From positions 1 to 64,000 of the forward strand of contig JAENYP010000002.1 in the NCBI GenBank assembly GCA_016841725.1: 64,000 nt of DNA, read 5' to 3'. The number at the start of each line of letters is the position of its first letter. Positions within the stretch are counted from its first letter, which is position 1. The position numbers and the translations under genes were made by a program. The notes under the pieces are model-generated. The model saw only the letters and a program-made list of their open reading frames with translations. It ran no database searches and was not told the DNA's origin. Below are positions 16,755-24,971 of this stretch, in pieces. The stretch is from Thermincola carboxydiphila. Lineage in GTDB: Bacteria > Bacillota > Thermincolia > Thermincolales > UBA2595.

Positions 16755-16783
16755 ATTTTATTCTATTAGGGACAAACATTCAA
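16755..16783 (-). promoter_or_regulatory. Sigma-A promoter of terC leader
   Basis: TTGAAT (16783-16778) and TAAAAT (16760-16755) are separated by 17 bases. Transcription would start near 16748, at the 5' edge of the riboswitch, which supports both calls. Confidence 0.65.
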
Positions 16784-16809
16784 CATATATTTGTATAAAC
16801 CTGCTAATT

Positions 16810-19302
16810 TCAGGCTGAAATTTTTTTGGCAAAACCCTTTAACAACAGGGAGTTAATTACCACAGAAACAGAAGAAAATGCCATCGCCAGGCCGGCCCAC
16901 TCCGGTGGCAGCAGCTTTCCCGTTACCGGATAGAGAACCCCTGCAGCCACTGGAATACCAATCATATTATAGACCAAAGCCCAAAAAAGATTCTGTTTTA
17001 TTTTGACAAGGGTTTTACGCCCGAGCCTTATGGCTCGTTCCACATCCATAATATCGTTTTTCACCAGGACCACATCACCGGTTTCCTTGGCCACATCTGT
17101 TCCTGATCCAATGGCTATACCTATATCTGCCTGAGCCAGAGCAGGAGCGTCATTAATACCATCACCCACCATGGCAACTTTGAGGCCTTTTTCCTGATAG
17201 CGCCTGATATTTTCAATTTTATCCCGGGGCAGAACTTCTGCAACAACTTCATCGATACCAGCCTGTGCGCCGACAACTGCAGCCACCTTTTTATTGTCAC
17301 CGGTAATCATAAAAGTCTTCAGACCCAGGTTATGAAGCCTTTTTACGGCCTCAGCCGCGTTTTCCTTGAGCACATCCGAAAGGGCGATAAGTCCTGCAAT
17401 CCTGCCGTCATAAGCCAAAAACATGGTTGTCTTCCCTGACTCTGCCAATCTGCTAAAATCCCGGTCAGCAGCTTTTGTGTCAATATTGTGTTTGCGCATC
17501 AGTTTAAGATTGCCTATGAGCAGTTCTTTGCCCTCAAGGGTACAGATAATCCCATAACCGCTTTCTTCCGTGTAATCTTTGACTTCACTTATTTCTATAT
17601 TATCCTGGTGAGCTTTAGCAACTACCGCCTGAGCCAGGGGATGAATTGAAGGCGCCTCACCGGCTGCAGCAATCTTCAGGATTTGAGACTCGCTGAACGG
17701 TGGATAAGCTGCAATATCAGTAACTTCGGGGGTACCTTTGGTAAGTGTCCCTGTTTTATCAAACCCGATAGCCTGCAGGCCTGCAATGCTTTCGAGCACA
17801 GCCGCAGATTTAAATAATATCCCCCTGTTTAAGCCGACACCACTGCCAACCATTATAGCTGTGGGTGTCGCCAGACCAAGGGCACACGGACATGCAATCA
17901 CAAGTACGGCAATAGCTGCCGTAAATGAGAAAACAAATGTAGCCTGCAGCAGAAAATACCACGTAACAAAAGTAATAACTCCTATAGTAACAACTGTGGG
18001 TACAAAATAATTTGAAATGGTATCTGCAAGGCGCTGAATTGGCGGCTTCACACCCTGAGCGTCTTCCACCATCTTAATAATCCCTGCAAGCACGGTATCT
18101 TTCCCGGTCTTCTCTATTTTCACTTTGATACTGCCTGATCTGTTAATTGTGGCTCCAATAACCTGATCACCGGGTCCTTTCTCTACCGGAATAGACTCTC
18201 CGGTGAGCATAGATTCATCTATACTTGCCTTGCCCTCTGCTATTTCTCCGTCAAGGGGAATCTTTTCCCCAGGTTTTACAATTACGATATCTCCTGGCTG
18301 CACCTCTGATGCAGCAATTTCCCGTTCTGTACCGTCTACAAGAATGCGCGCCCTGTCGGCTTGAAGTTCCAGCAGTTTTTTCAATGCCTGTCCGGCCCTT
18401 CCTTTAGCCCTGGCTTCGAGGTATTTTCCAAATCTGATAAATGCTATCAGCAGCATTGAGGTGTCAAAAAAAGTAGGCCCATGAAAAAACACCTCCGGAA
18501 AAGTTGTCAGGACACTATACCCATAAGCTGAAGTAATGCCTATTGATACCAGAACATCCATATTGGCAGATCTGTTTTTAAGGGCATGGTAAGCTCCACG
18601 GTAAAAGGTCCAACCTGCTGTAAACTGTACAATAGTGGCTATAACCAGGAGAGTGTACATCACCATTGGCGTCATCTCAATAAAATACATTATAGGCATC
18701 ACCGGCAGCGCCAGAACAGCGCTGAATATAAGCCAGTTCCTTTCAATTATCGCAGTCCTGTCAACTTCTTCTGCGCCCTGGTCTTCTATCGGGGTATACC
18801 CTGCGTCCTTAACCCGGTCATGTATTGAGTTAATATTTATTATCTTAGGGTCATAGGCAACAGTTACGGCTTCAGTGGCAAAGTTGACCGAAGCGTTACT
18901 GACTCCCGGCGCTTTCTTAAGGGCCTTCTCAATGGAAAGGGCACAGTTGGCACAAGTCATTCCACTTACCTTAAATTGCGTCTTTGATGCATCGTTTTCT
19001 TCCCTGCCTTCCGCACCCAGCTCAGTCTTCACTACTGAAACCAATTCATTTCCATTAGTGGCAGCCTCTTTTTCCCCCACGGAATAACCCGCTTCTTTTA
19101 CAGCATCTTTTATTTGCTCTAACCTGACCAATTCAGGGTTATAATTAAAAATTGCCCTTGATTCCTTCAGGTCTACCTGCACACCGGATATCCCGCTTAA
19201 CCCTTCCAGGGCCTTTTCTACCCTTTTGACGCAGTGCTGGCATGTCATCCCTGACACCTCCAGCTCTACCCGTTTCATTTTCCTGCTGTTCATTTCGCTC
19301 AC
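16810..19302 (-). CDS. copA: Copper-translocating P1B-type ATPase
   Basis: This 830-residue P-type ATPase has two N-terminal heavy-metal domains (GMTCQHC near residue 18 and GMTCANC near 112), eight membrane helices, the CPCALG transport motif, DKTGTLTKG with the phosphorylated aspartate, the SIHPLA motif and [10 protein letters not shown]. The last two helices carry the Cu(I) signatures (YN-type NMIGIP and [12 protein letters not shown]). It exports Cu+ from the cytoplasm. No CopZ or CsoR gene is adjacent. A TTGACT-N17-TAAAAT promoter lies just upstream. Five bases after the start at 19302 no other gene overlaps; the hypothetical gene at 19509 diverges from it. Confidence 0.93.
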   Translation of the reverse strand: MSEMNSRKMKRVELEVSGMTCQHCVKRVEKALEGLSGISGVQVDLKESRAIFNYNPELVRLEQIKDAVKEAGYSVGEKEAATNGNELVSVVKTELGAEGREENDASKTQFKVSGMTCANCALSIEKALKKAPGVSNASVNFATEAVTVAYDPKIININSIHDRVKDAGYTPIEDQGAEEVDRTAIIERNWLIFSAVLALPVMPIMYFIEMTPMVMYTLLVIATIVQFTAGWTFYRGAYHALKNRSANMDVLVSIGITSAYGYSVLTTFPEVFFHGPTFFDTSMLLIAFIRFGKYLEARAKGRAGQALKKLLELQADRARILVDGTEREIAASEVQPGDIVIVKPGEKIPLDGEIAEGKASIDESMLTGESIPVEKGPGDQVIGATINRSGSIKVKIEKTGKDTVLAGIIKMVEDAQGVKPPIQRLADTISNYFVPTVVTIGVITFVTWYFLLQATFVFSFTAAIAVLVIACPCALGLATPTAIMVGSGVGLNRGILFKSAAVLESIAGLQAIGFDKTGTLTKGTPEVTDIAAYPPFSESQILKIAAAGEAPSIHPLAQAVVAKAHQDNIEISEVKDYTEESGYGIICTLEGKELLIGNLKLMRKHNIDTKAADRDFSRLAESGKTTMFLAYDGRIAGLIALSDVLKENAAEAVKRLHNLGLKTFMITGDNKKVAAVVGAQAGIDEVVAEVLPRDKIENIRRYQEKGLKVAMVGDGINDAPALAQADIGIAIGSGTDVAKETGDVVLVKNDIMDVERAIRLGRKTLVKIKQNLFWALVYNMIGIPVAAGVLYPVTGKLLPPEWAGLAMAFSSVSVVINSLLLKGFAKKISA

Positions 19303-19334
19303 TCCCTTATACCCTTACCCGGTATGTTTTCTAA

Positions 19335-19363
19335 ATTTTACCGCCATTTTTATTTAAAGTCAA
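19335..19363 (-). promoter_or_regulatory. Sigma-A promoter of copA
   Basis: TTGACT (19363-19358) and TAAAAT (19340-19335) are 17 bases apart. The predicted start, near 19328, lies about 25 bases before the ATG and its GGGAG ribosome site. Confidence 0.65.
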
Positions 19364-19451
19364 CCATTATAAGGAATTACTTTCATTACGTTTTTCCTAT
19401 TTGGTTTATTATGCACAATCCCTTTTTGGGTTATCAATTCCTGAGCCTAAT

Positions 19452-19480
19452 GCATAAACCAATCTCTGCGTGGGAAAATA
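19452..19480 (+). promoter_or_regulatory. Possible forespore (sigma-F/G-like) promoter
   Basis: GCATA (19452-19456) is followed after 15-16 bases by GGGAAAATA (19472-19480), resembling the sigma-F consensus (G-Y-A-T-A, about 16 bases, GG-rich then A-rich -10). It lies 29 bp before the ATG at 19509. The match is partial. Confidence 0.35.
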
Positions 19481-19508
19481 AAGAAAAATAGCCTTTGGAG
19501 GAGAAAAT

Positions 19509-19811
19509 ATGCCAAGAGAGACTGAAGCGAAAGAAACTTTAGACAAAAATTCCGAAAACCCAGGAGAAAACAAGAAAGCCTCATATGATGGGGTACACAA
19601 TATGTATTCCGGTGTTTATGACACATATTCGGGAGTTCGTGCCGATTATCCCGGTGTGGGTACCAACGGAGAGGCCGCAGAAACAGAAGAGTCTGATCCA
19701 ACAGTAGCTCCCGGCATGAGAGACTTCCTGGAAAAGGATGCTGCCCCGGGGGAAGTAAAAAAAGGTGATTACACTAAAGTAACCACCCTATCTTATGATG
19801 AAACCCACTAA
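19509..19811 (+). CDS. Small acidic protein with four Y-x-G-V heptad repeats
   Basis: This 100-residue hydrophilic, acidic protein has no signal or membrane segment. Residues 27-54 hold four consecutive seven-residue repeats, each beginning Tyr-x-Gly-Val (YDGVHNM, YSGVYDT, YSGVRAD, YPGVGTN). A strong GGAGGAG site sits seven bases before the ATG, and codon use looks ordinary, so I think it is real although I do not recognise the family. The promoter region resembles forespore promoters, so a spore-associated role is possible but unproven. It is transcribed away from copA and converges on the FmdE-like gene. Confidence 0.65.
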   Translation: MPRETEAKETLDKNSENPGENKKASYDGVHNMYSGVYDTYSGVRADYPGVGTNGEAAETEESDPTVAPGMRDFLEKDAAPGEVKKGDYTKVTTLSYDETH

Positions 19812-19850
19812 ATTTGTATTTACAAGCTATGGTTAGGACATACTTTAAAA

Positions 19851-20249
19851 TCAGGCTGGAAAAAACGGTTCTGCCATGAACAGCAGGTTTCCCGGCAGTT
19901 CCATGATATATTTTTCAGCCTGTTCCTTATCTTTGGGAAGTTGGGATACAATAACCGGATTTATCTTCAGGCTGATGCCTTCATCCTCGTCATAGTTAAA
20001 AAATGACCATGACTGCCCCTTCCCTTCCCGCACCACAAGTCTGCCATTCTCTGTGGTGCAGTCAAGCAGGTAACTGACGGCATCATTGCCACACCCGCCT
20101 TTTTCTGTGATTACTTTCATGTTTTCCGACATGCCGATTATATCAACTGCATACTTACATGCCCTATAGCCTAGCAGAACGCCAAAGCAAAGATGACCAT
20201 GGTGCTCCATAAGGCCTTTGATTTCTTCAGAGAGGTTCCTGTTTTCCAT
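19851..20249 (-). CDS. FmdE-domain protein
   Basis: The 132-residue protein matches the FmdE (formylmethanofuran dehydrogenase subunit E) domain family: HHGHLCFGVLLGYR near residue 16, then EKGGCGNDAVSYLLDCTTENGRLVV. In Bacteria such short FmdE proteins occur without the methanogenic enzyme; many bind zinc or a metal through the His-Cys residues. Here there is no zinc-ribbon extension. The gene stands between the YkuD gene and the convergent repeat-bearing gene. Its substrate is unknown. Confidence 0.75.
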   Translation of the reverse strand: MENRNLSEEIKGLMEHHGHLCFGVLLGYRACKYAVDIIGMSENMKVITEKGGCGNDAVSYLLDCTTENGRLVVREGKGQSWSFFNYDEDEGISLKINPVIVSQLPKDKEQAEKYIMELPGNLLFMAEPFFPA

Positions 20250-20293
20250 CTTTGTACCCCCATTTCTTTCACCTTACCCCCATACATTGGGAA

Positions 20294-20971
20294 TCACCTT
20301 TTGATAATAACTTTTGTCCCTTCATTGACATATTCAAAGAGTTCTTCGGCATCTTTTGAATAAAGTCCGATTGACCCTCCGGTCCATGAACTGCCCATAA
20401 ACGGCCCCCAGCCGCCGTGGATAGCTATACCCCCGCCCATCTCGGTATCCTGTGGAGGGGTGACCCCCTTATTTTCGGCATTTTCAATGGCCAGGAAGTC
20501 CTTACTGGTTATGAGCCCCTGGTGTAAACCCTGTAGAGCATATTTTCTGTTGGGGTAATTTAACATCATCAGCCGTGAGCCATAGAAACGTTTTGGCGGA
20601 GAGTAACTTACCTTTTCCGTAATCTTGAACTCCCCGGTTGGTGTTTTGCCATCCCCTGCTTTCTCCTTGTCAGCCAGAGGGTTTTTCCCCAGAGATACCT
20701 GATATTTTTTCAGGACATCATCGCCAGAATACAAAACCAATAAATGCTCTGATTTAACCACCTCGATCCGAATTTCAGTTCCTTGTCCCGGTGTCAAACC
20801 CTTTTCTGCCACAATCCTGGCTATCGGCATATGAGGTTCCCCGGTCACGGTATCCTTCAAAAAAGGAGACAACAGGGTTCCCTGGTAAGCCCATAAATTA
20901 TATGCGCCAATCACCAGAACAATTCCCGCCAGAGATAATATGATAATTTTCTTCAGCCTGTTTTCTGACAA
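20294..20971 (-). CDS. YkuD-fold (L,D-transpeptidase-like) protein lacking the catalytic cysteine
   Basis: This 225-residue protein has one N-terminal membrane anchor (about residues 8-28) and a YkuD domain: YQVSLGKNPLADKEKAGDGKTPTGEF is typical, and IAIHGGW carries the catalytic histidine. The usual SHGC or WTxGC motif reads WTGGS here (codon TCA), so the nucleophilic cysteine is replaced by serine. The enzyme is therefore probably inactive as an L,D-transpeptidase or has another role. AGGAGG six bases upstream decides the TTG start at 20971. It follows the ABC permease by 26 bp and may belong to that operon. Confidence 0.8.
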   Translation of the reverse strand: MSENRLKKIIILSLAGIVLVIGAYNLWAYQGTLLSPFLKDTVTGEPHMPIARIVAEKGLTPGQGTEIRIEVVKSEHLLVLYSGDDVLKKYQVSLGKNPLADKEKAGDGKTPTGEFKITEKVSYSPPKRFYGSRLMMLNYPNRKYALQGLHQGLITSKDFLAIENAENKGVTPPQDTEMGGGIAIHGGWGPFMGSSWTGGSIGLYSKDAEELFEYVNEGTKVIIKR

Positions 20972-20997
20972 GTAGAGACCTCCTGACAGCAGGTTTC

Positions 20998-21753
20998 TTA
21001 CAGATACTGCCACCTGCACCACTTAGCTTCAATCATATCCAGAACAACATACAGAATCAGGCCAAGGAAGCTCATTCCGATAATACCTGCAAACATCTGA
21101 CTGTATGCAGCCATGCTCCAGGCATCCATGATGAAATAGCCCAGTCCCTCTGTGGTGGCAAAAGATTCCACAAAAAACAGGACTGCAATTGCGGTTCCCA
21201 GGCTTATCCGCAGTGAAGTCAGTATTTTAGGCAGACATGCCGGCCATACAACATGGTAATAAATCTGCCACTTAACAGCCCCCAGGGAGGTCATGGAATG
21301 GATATTCTGCATCGGTACTCCCTTTGAAGCATCCCTGGTAGTAACCAGAATCTGAAAAAACACAATCAGCCCGATCATGAAAATCTTGGGTGAATTGCCA
21401 AGCCCCATGAGCAGAAATACTACCGGCAAAAAGACAATTTTAGGAATCGGGTAAACAAGATAAACCACCGGCGCAATATACCTGTCTAATTTTTCTTCCC
21501 GTCCCAGGAGCAGCCCCAGAGGAACAGCAAGGAGCATAGCAGCTATAATACTGATGACCACCCTGAAAGCACTGATATAAAAATGCTCCCAGAGAATCCC
21601 GCTGAAAATCATAAAAAATTCAGTCATGGCCTCCAAGGGGGTGGGCAGGATGTTGTTCTTCACATATATTGCAAGTAAATACCAGAAAACCATGATAATC
21701 AGTGTAGCAGCAAATATTTCGATTGTTTTCTTCCAAAGGGAATTTCTTTTCAT
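20998..21753 (-). CDS. ABC transporter permease, NitT/TauT family
   Basis: The 251-residue protein has six helices and the binding-protein-dependent transport motif with SLGAVKWQIYYHVVWPACLPKILTSLRISLG-like sequence (the EAA loop, about 165-190). This is typical of SsuC/TauC/NrtB permeases. The ATG overlaps the ATPase stop (TAATG). With the ATPase and lipoprotein upstream it forms a complete importer for a small oxidised compound such as a sulfonate, nitrate or a thiamine precursor. The sequence does not tell which. Confidence 0.9.
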   Translation of the reverse strand: MKRNSLWKKTIEIFAATLIIMVFWYLLAIYVKNNILPTPLEAMTEFFMIFSGILWEHFYISAFRVVISIIAAMLLAVPLGLLLGREEKLDRYIAPVVYLVYPIPKIVFLPVVFLLMGLGNSPKIFMIGLIVFFQILVTTRDASKGVPMQNIHSMTSLGAVKWQIYYHVVWPACLPKILTSLRISLGTAIAVLFFVESFATTEGLGYFIMDAWSMAAYSQMFAGIIGMSFLGLILYVVLDMIEAKWCRWQYL

Positions 21754-22499
21754 TATTCCTCTACCCCCAAAAGCCGCCGCAGCCTGGAACACATTCCGTG
21801 AAACTCCTGCTGCTGCCTGTACCCTGGCATTCCCATCATGGGGTTTGCAATCATTTCTTGAATCATGCCGGGACGGTCTGACATGACACAGATTTTTTTC
21901 CCCAGAAATACAGCCTCTTCGATACTGTGGGTTACCAATACAAGGGTTAATTTATGCTCCTTCCAGATATCCAGGATAAAATGCTGCAAAGTCTCCCTGG
22001 TGAGGGCATCAAGTGATGACAATGGTTCATCCATCAGTAAAATTTTGGGCTTTAATGCCAGAGACCTGGCTATACCCACCCTTTGTCTCTGACCGCCGCT
22101 TAGCTGGGCCGGATAGCTGTTTACAAAATCAGCCAGGCCAAGCTTTTTGAGAATGGGACTTACTATATCCTGCTGTTCTTTTCTGTTATATCCCTTTACC
22201 TTTAAACCCAGGCTGGCATTATCATAGACAGTCTTCCAGGGAAACAGCCCGTAATCCTGAAGGATCAGGGCAGTTTCAGCCCCGGGAGCGTCAGGTTCAC
22301 AGCCGTCGATCACTACCCGTCCGGAAGTGGGTTTCAAAAGCCCGGCAATAATAAAAAGCAGGGTGCTTTTGCCACATCCCGACGGCCCTATAATTGACAT
22401 GCTCTCCCCTTCTGCAAGCTCAAAGGTGACATCTTTAAGGGCATCTACCTGATTTTCTGCCTGGTTGTATGTGAGGGAAAGTTCATAAGAATTAATCAT
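21753..22499 (-). CDS. ABC transporter ATPase, NitT/TauT family
   Basis: This 248-residue ATPase shows Walker A GPSGCGKST, the Q-loop LILQDYGLFPWKTV, the signature LSGGQRQRVGIARSLA, Walker B ILLMDEPLSSLD and the H-loop THSIEEAV. The FPWKT form of the Q-loop region is typical of SsuB/TauB/NrtD. I used the ATG at 22499, which has AAGGAA nine bases upstream, instead of the TTG two codons earlier. It lies between the solute-binding lipoprotein and the permease. Confidence 0.93.
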   Translation of the reverse strand: MINSYELSLTYNQAENQVDALKDVTFELAEGESMSIIGPSGCGKSTLLFIIAGLLKPTSGRVVIDGCEPDAPGAETALILQDYGLFPWKTVYDNASLGLKVKGYNRKEQQDIVSPILKKLGLADFVNSYPAQLSGGQRQRVGIARSLALKPKILLMDEPLSSLDALTRETLQHFILDIWKEHKLTLVLVTHSIEEAVFLGKKICVMSDRPGMIQEMIANPMMGMPGYRQQQEFHGMCSRLRRLLGVEE

Positions 22500-22526
22500 C
22501 TGCAAATCTTCCTTTAGTTCCTGACA

Positions 22527-23495
22527 CTAGATCAGGGATTCGTCAACAAGTTCCTCATAAGTAAATGGTTCTTGCAAAAGCTCTTTTTCTACCATCCAGT
22601 CAACTACACTGAGCACATCTTCACGGGTCGGAACCTGAGGAGGGGAAAACGTAGGCGCTTTATAAGTGTCCTTCACAGGTTCGGGTATCCTGGCCTTATC
22701 TATCAGTAGAGACCTGTATTGTTCAGGGTTCTGGGTCAGTTCCTGGCCTGTGCTGCCATAAATCTGAATAAGTTTCCTGATAGCTTCATTTTTTGAGTCA
22801 ACAGACTCTTTACGGAACAGCAGCACAACCTGGGATACATTAATCCCTGAACGGGTATCATCTAAAATCACCTTGGCGCCTTGTTTTTCCGCCAGTGAAG
22901 CCAGCGGGTCCGGAAGCAGCGCTGCCTTGACCTGGTTATTTGACAGCATCTGCACCCTTATGGGCATTTTGGGAATACTTATTTTTTTAATCTGGTCCTT
23001 TGTCAGTCCCTCATTAGCCAGCAACTTATCAGTAACGTATTCAATAATTGTGTTTTCTGAGATTGCTATTTCAACACCGGCCAGGTCTTTGGGGCTTTTA
23101 AAATCTGAATCCGGCGATCCCAGCAGGGCAAACCTCCCTTCTTCAGGGGTCACTCCAAGGGTTATCGAGCCTATCCTGACATCTGTACCTCCTTTTTTCA
23201 GAAGACATGCTGCAATAATATCAGCAGCTTCGCCGTCAATCTGTCCAGCCTGCATAGCAGCATCCCGCTCAGCAGCGCTGGGAAACGGAATAAGTTCCAC
23301 ATTAAGCCCAGCCTGTTTAAATTGGTTTTCCGCCTCTGCCACAAACAGGGGCAGATTATCCTCTATGAACAGAACACCTATTTTCAGCGGCTGGCTGTGA
23401 GGTGATGCGGAATCGGTTTCCTCCGGACCGCTGCAGCCTGTCAGGCTGCCAACCATCAGAAGTAAAACCGCTGCGAAAGTCAATATCTTTTTCAC
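22527..23495 (-). CDS. Solute-binding lipoprotein, NitT/TauT family
   Basis: The 322-residue protein begins with a lipoprotein signal (VGSLTGC lipobox near residue 21) and continues as an NMT1/SsuA-type periplasmic-binding fold (PLKIGVLFIEDNLPLFVAEAENQFKQAGL). The middle has KDLAGVEIAISENTIIEYVTDKLL, the usual hinge region. It captures the substrate outside the membrane for the ABC transporter encoded next. The GTG start has AAGGAGAG upstream. It is the first gene of the importer operon. Confidence 0.9.
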   Translation of the reverse strand: MKKILTFAAVLLLMVGSLTGCSGPEETDSASPHSQPLKIGVLFIEDNLPLFVAEAENQFKQAGLNVELIPFPSAAERDAAMQAGQIDGEAADIIAACLLKKGGTDVRIGSITLGVTPEEGRFALLGSPDSDFKSPKDLAGVEIAISENTIIEYVTDKLLANEGLTKDQIKKISIPKMPIRVQMLSNNQVKAALLPDPLASLAEKQGAKVILDDTRSGINVSQVVLLFRKESVDSKNEAIRKLIQIYGSTGQELTQNPEQYRSLLIDKARIPEPVKDTYKAPTFSPPQVPTREDVLSVVDWMVEKELLQEPFTYEELVDESLI

Positions 23496-23607
23496 CGGTC
23501 TCTCTCCTTTAAATTAGTTTTGGTTTTAGTTTAGCAGTTGTTTTTGCTGCATCTTAATTTTTCGACAGTTCCGGGCAAATTCCCTTTGTAATTTCACGAA
23601 AAAATAT

Positions 23608-23653
23608 GAGCGGCTGATGAGTTCTCCAATAGAGTATACTCATCTGTCCGCTC
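23608..23653 (-). terminator. Terminator after the Flp pilin gene
   Basis: GAGCGG-x2-GATGAGT and ACTCATC-x3-CCGCTC form a long stem (23608-23653). On the minus strand it is followed by ATATTTTTTC. Confidence 0.8.
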
Positions 23654-23662
23654 GGATTACCC

Positions 23663-23827
23663 TTAGTCGGGTATGGCTGCATTTGAATCCGTATAAAGCT
23701 GTACAACTCTTTGTCCTGCCAGCAGCAGGGCACCGGCAGCAGCGACTGCCAGAAGTCCCAGCACCAGGCCGTACTCCGTCAATCCCTGGCCGTTGTTTTC
23801 GGTAACAAGTTTTGCCAATAACTTCAT
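23663..23827 (-). CDS. Flp/Fap-type (type IVb) pilin, small
   Basis: This 54-residue protein matches Flp pilins: a short cationic leader (MKLLAKLVTENNGQG), then LTEYGLVLGLLAVAAAGALLL with the invariant Glu-Tyr pair, and a short polar tail. The prepilin peptidase would cut before the hydrophobic stretch at the glycine. GGGTGGGAG precedes the ATG. Flp pilins form Tad pili for adhesion. No tad assembly genes are in the window, so this is an orphan pilin gene or it is exported by machinery elsewhere. It has its own terminator. Confidence 0.8.
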   Translation of the reverse strand: MKLLAKLVTENNGQGLTEYGLVLGLLAVAAAGALLLAGQRVVQLYTDSNAAIPD

Positions 23828-23990
23828 TGTCTCCCACCCTTCGTGAAAACTTATGGCGGTTCGGAAACACAGTTATGATACCTTCCGTTTAAATATCGTT
23901 AATTCTTTAATTTTACTTTAGCTGTTATTGTGTTTATACTTCCGGATGCCAAACAAGCAGGACTTTGCCGCTCATTGGGTCTGCTGTTAA

Positions 23991-24016
23991 TAAAATAACG
24001 CCCTAAGGCGTTATTT
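23991..24016. terminator. Bidirectional terminator
   Basis: AATAACGCC-CTAA-GGCGTTATT is a perfect nine-base stem flanked by A/T runs, right after the stop of the 38-residue gene. Confidence 0.75.
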
Positions 24017-24018
24017 TA

Positions 24019-24135
24019 TTAGCTTTTTGATTTCACGTTTTCCAGATCGGCCCTGGCAATAACACTCACTATTACACCGGTAAAAAAAGTTGCAATAATT
24101 CCAAAAACAACTGCATCCACCCACGATAGAAACAT
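24019..24135 (-). CDS. 38-residue single-helix membrane peptide
   Basis: The reading frame encodes a short peptide with one hydrophobic helix (about residues 4-27), then a polar tail ending in KSKS. GGGGAGGGG lies a few bases upstream of the ATG and a terminator follows the tandem stops. I do not recognise it. Lone helix peptides of this size may be regulators of a membrane complex, but no function can be assigned. Confidence 0.5.
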   Translation of the reverse strand: MFLSWVDAVVFGIIATFFTGVIVSVIARADLENVKSKS

Positions 24136-24243
24136 TTTTTTACCCCTCCCCAAAATAATTTATTTATTATACGCAAATTCTATTTAGGATTCTGTAAGTA
24201 AATTACAATTAATATAAAATAAATCGTTAATGTTTTTAATGAA

Positions 24244-24411
24244 TTACATCGGTTTGTGAGGCTTTTGACCCTCTTTAGCCTCGTGAAAGGTCCGGGCCAT
24301 ACAAAGGTTGCAAATATAAACGGCCTTAGGGTTTTTTTGCATCTTTCTGTAATCAACATGTTCCTGTGTAATGCCCTCTTTTCTCCCACACATCATACAC
24401 TTAACTTGCAT
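24244..24411 (-). CDS. YlaI-like zinc-ribbon protein (DUF2197)
   Basis: This 55-residue protein starts MQVKCMMCGRKE and has a second CxxC (CNLC, about 35-38), forming a small zinc ribbon. Size, the first cysteine pair at residues 5 and 8, and the spacing recall Bacillus YlaI (DUF2197). The function of that family is unknown. GGGGGGG-rich sequence upstream of the ATG acts as ribosome site. It lies in a cluster of small genes next to comFB. Confidence 0.65.
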   Translation of the reverse strand: MQVKCMMCGRKEGITQEHVDYRKMQKNPKAVYICNLCMARTFHEAKEGQKPHKPM

Positions 24412-24489
24412 TCCTACCCCCCCTTTAAAGTGGCTCTTTTATTATTAATATATCATAATTATAGGAAATTGGATACTTCTATGGGCTGC

Positions 24490-24768
24490 TCAAAAATCGT
24501 GGTGCGGCTCTTTTTGTACCTGAAGCAATGCCTTGGTAATCTCGGTAATCACCTTTATCCTGGTGTCCATGTAAGATGCCAAAAGTTTGGAAAATACTTC
24601 ACCCTTTTGAGATACATAATACTGTGGCGGGAGGTTGTTCAGCGCAATAGCCATTATATCCAAACGGCATTTCTCGCATTTACACAGTCCCTCCTTCTTG
24701 TCAAGGACTTCATCAAGTACTTCCCTGACGACTTTCTCCGTGTAGTTATGAAGTTCCAGAATAGCCAC
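24490..24768 (-). CDS. ComFB-family protein
   Basis: The 92-residue protein (GTG start) matches the late-competence ComFB domain: LHNYTEKVVREVLDEVLDKKEGLCKCEKCRLDIMAIALNNLPPQYYVS. The cysteines CxCxxC and the LPPxYV string are conserved in the family. Related cyanobacterial proteins bind cyclic di-nucleotides. I favour the GTG at 24768, which has GGAAGGGG just upstream and matches family length. An ATG at 24846 gives 118 residues but lacks a ribosome site. A sigma-H-like promoter lies at 24870-24896, consistent with competence or stationary-phase control. Confidence 0.8.
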   Translation of the reverse strand: MAILELHNYTEKVVREVLDEVLDKKEGLCKCEKCRLDIMAIALNNLPPQYYVSQKGEVFSKLLASYMDTRIKVITEITKALLQVQKEPHHDF

Positions 24769-24869
24769 ACCCCTTCCGGCCCAGAGTCTGTTTCGGATGA
24801 AAAATATTTCACAACCAAAGAAATTCCTGGGCTCAGTTTCTGGCATTAAATTTAATTATTCAGTTAATT

Positions 24870-24896
24870 ATTCAGCAAATATTTTGAAATTCCTGC
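24870..24896 (-). promoter_or_regulatory. Sigma-H-like promoter of comFB
   Basis: GCAGGA (24896-24891) followed by ATTT, and GAAT (24873-24870), are separated by exactly 17 bases. This fits the sigma-H consensus (A-G-G-A-W-W at -35, G-A-A-T at -10). Predicted transcription starts near 24863. Confidence 0.55.
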
Positions 24897-24971
24897 AAAT
24901 TATCTGATGACATTTTGGTAAAATTCAGGAAACATGCCGCGCAGAGGATTGTTTTATTCGAGCAAAAGGTT

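Noticed and set aside
23640-23870. 76-codon frame overlapping the Flp pilin gene
   Set aside because: The pilin frame has the ribosome site and a clear Flp motif; the longer frame has neither.
24180-24389. 69-codon frame overlapping the YlaI-like gene
   Set aside because: It is out of frame with the zinc-ribbon gene, which has the better ribosome site and paired CxxC motifs.
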